Positions 7,602 through 8,560 of a stretch of 8,560 bases of DNA are shown in pieces (position 1 is the stretch's first letter; the number at the start of each line of letters is the position of its first letter). This DNA comes from Hyphomicrobiales bacterium (GTDB lineage: Bacteria > Pseudomonadota > Alphaproteobacteria > Rhizobiales > OSC116). Position numbers and translations under genes: made by a program. A model generated the notes under the pieces. It was not told the origin of the DNA. It ran no database searches and was given only the letters and a program-made list of their open reading frames with translations. The DNA is taken from positions 1-8,560 of the forward strand of contig JABSRY010000012.1 in NCBI GenBank assembly GCA_013214985.1, read 5' to 3'.

Positions 7602-8560
7602 TTAGCCTAAATTTGGCATTTGCGGTAACGGATTAAAATATTCGCTAAACATTGCCCCATCGGTACGCATTGCTGCGCGTAATTTGGCTGATCTTGAACG
7701 AACATTTATATCCAATTCATCCTTTGTAGCCGTAATTACCTTACGATTTATTAACGTAAAACTTGGTTTTTCGGTTTCATCAACCACCATAACATGCCGA
7801 GAAGGCGCAGAAAGATTGCCCGTACGGCTTTTTAAAAATTTCTTTACAATACGGTCTTCAAGCGAATGAAAACTAACCACAACCAACCGCCCATTGGGTT
7901 TTAATATCCGCTCGGCAGCATTTAACGACTTTACCAATTCGTTTAATTCTTGGTTGATAAAAATTCTTAATGCCTGAAAAACTTTAGTCGCTGGGTGAAT
8001 TTTGGATTTGCCTTTAGAAACCGTATTCTCAATTAAACTGGCCAGCTCAAGCGTTGTCTCAAACGGCTTTTCAACCCGCCCTCTTACAATCGCCCCCGCA
8101 ATTGGGTAGCTGCGTTTTTCGTCACCCAAAATATAAAATATTCGGGCTAAATCTGCTTCAGAAAAACTATTCACAATATCAGCAGCCGAAACACCAGAAG
8201 CGCTCATCCGCATATCCAACGGGCCATTACGCTGAAACGAAAAACCGCGCTCCGCTTGGTCTATTTGCATTGATGAAATACCAATATCCAGCACAATGCC
8301 ATCTACCTTTTCGACGTCACGTGCAACAAGTAATTCTTGCATATCTCCAAATTGCCCAGTTAAAAACTCAAACCTATCGCCATATTCAGTTTTCATTTCA
8401 TCAGCGGCTATTTGGGCATTTGGGTCACGGTCAATTGCATAAAGTTTGCAAGGTGCCGCATTTAATATATTGCGGCTATAACCACCCGCCCCAAATGTAG
8501 CATCAACAATAACATCATTTTCTTTTGGCGCTAAGGTTTCAAGCACCTCATTCATTAAAA
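7602..8560 (-). CDS. rsmH: RsmH (MraW), 16S rRNA (cytosine1402-N4)-methyltransferase (partial, N-terminus off window)
   Basis: This SAM-dependent enzyme N4-methylates C1402 of 16S rRNA at the ribosomal P site. Counting from an internal methionine at 8555, 317 residues are visible, with the SAM-binding DATFGAGGYS (18-27), IDRDP (41-45), LDIGISSMQ (89-97), RGFSFQRNGPLDMRM (103-117), KIHPATKVFQALRIFIN (185-201) and VVVSFHSLEDRIVKKF (225-240). These are unmistakable for the family. The methionine at 8555 is not taken as the start. The codon before it is TTA, so the frame reads L-M-N-E-V-L to the right edge, matching the conserved PVLLNEVL near the N-terminus of RsmH. About ten or more residues therefore lie outside the window. 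The GDEKRSYPIAGAIVRGR stretch (144-160) departs from the usual arginine-rich pattern there. The stop is 38 bases before ftsL. Confidence 0.97.
   Translation of the reverse strand, partial: LMNEVLETLAPKENDVIVDATFGAGGYSRNILNAAPCKLYAIDRDPNAQIAADEMKTEYGDRFEFLTGQFGDMQELLVARDVEKVDGIVLDIGISSMQIDQAERGFSFQRNGPLDMRMSASGVSAADIVNSFSEADLARIFYILGDEKRSYPIAGAIVRGRVEKPFETTLELASLIENTVSKGKSKIHPATKVFQALRIFINQELNELVKSLNAAERILKPNGRLVVVSFHSLEDRIVKKFLKSRTGNLSAPSRHVMVVDETEKPSFTLINRKVITATKDELDINVRSRSAKLRAAMRTDGAMFSEYFNPLPQMPNLG

Noticed and set aside
8054..8500. Plus-strand open frame of 148 codons opposite rsmH
   Set aside because: It is antisense to a strongly conserved gene and has low-complexity Q/H/P-rich composition with no family resemblance. 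The same holds for the 165-codon frame at 3177-3674 opposite murF.
8553..8555. ATG at 8555 as the start of rsmH
   Set aside because: The frame stays open upstream to the window edge, and the preceding leucine codon fits the conserved LLNEVL of RsmH, so this is an internal methionine.

Overview
The window holds one uninterrupted, single-strand block of the division and cell wall (dcw) cluster. All seven genes are read on the minus strand, in transcription order (right to left) rsmH/mraW, ftsL, ftsI, murE, murF, mraY, murD. The two outer genes are cut by the window edges: rsmH lacks its N-terminal residues at the right edge, and murD lacks its C-terminus at the left edge. No tRNA, rRNA, mobile element, CRISPR array or convincing terminator was seen, and no stretch of 300 bases lacks a gene.

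The DNA is clearly AT-rich, with A/T-rich third codon positions. Gene order, the short N-terminus of FtsL, and the MraY and RsmH sequences fit an AT-rich alphaproteobacterium. MurE carries the DNPR signature for meso-diaminopimelate, so the wall is of the Gram-negative DAP type. I cannot place the organism below class.

Layout by coordinate: murD 1-1305 (partial), mraY 1335-2426, murF 2435-3841, murE 3831-5318, ftsI 5363-7105, ftsL 7189-7563, rsmH 7602-8560 (partial). murE and murF overlap by 11 bases, and murF and mraY are 8 bases apart. The other gaps are 29 to 83 bases, which suggests one transcript with translational coupling in the middle. The widest gap, ftsL to ftsI, has small inverted repeats around the ftsI ribosome binding site.

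Functionally, MurD and MurE act successively on UDP-MurNAc peptides, MurF adds D-Ala-D-Ala, and MraY moves the finished phospho-MurNAc-pentapeptide onto undecaprenyl phosphate to make lipid I. FtsI cross-links the septal peptidoglycan later made from lipid II, and FtsL is part of the divisome complex that activates septal synthesis. RsmH methylates 16S rRNA and is a conserved cluster partner. This is a core housekeeping region. I found no previously undescribed system; the findings listed are modest local observations.
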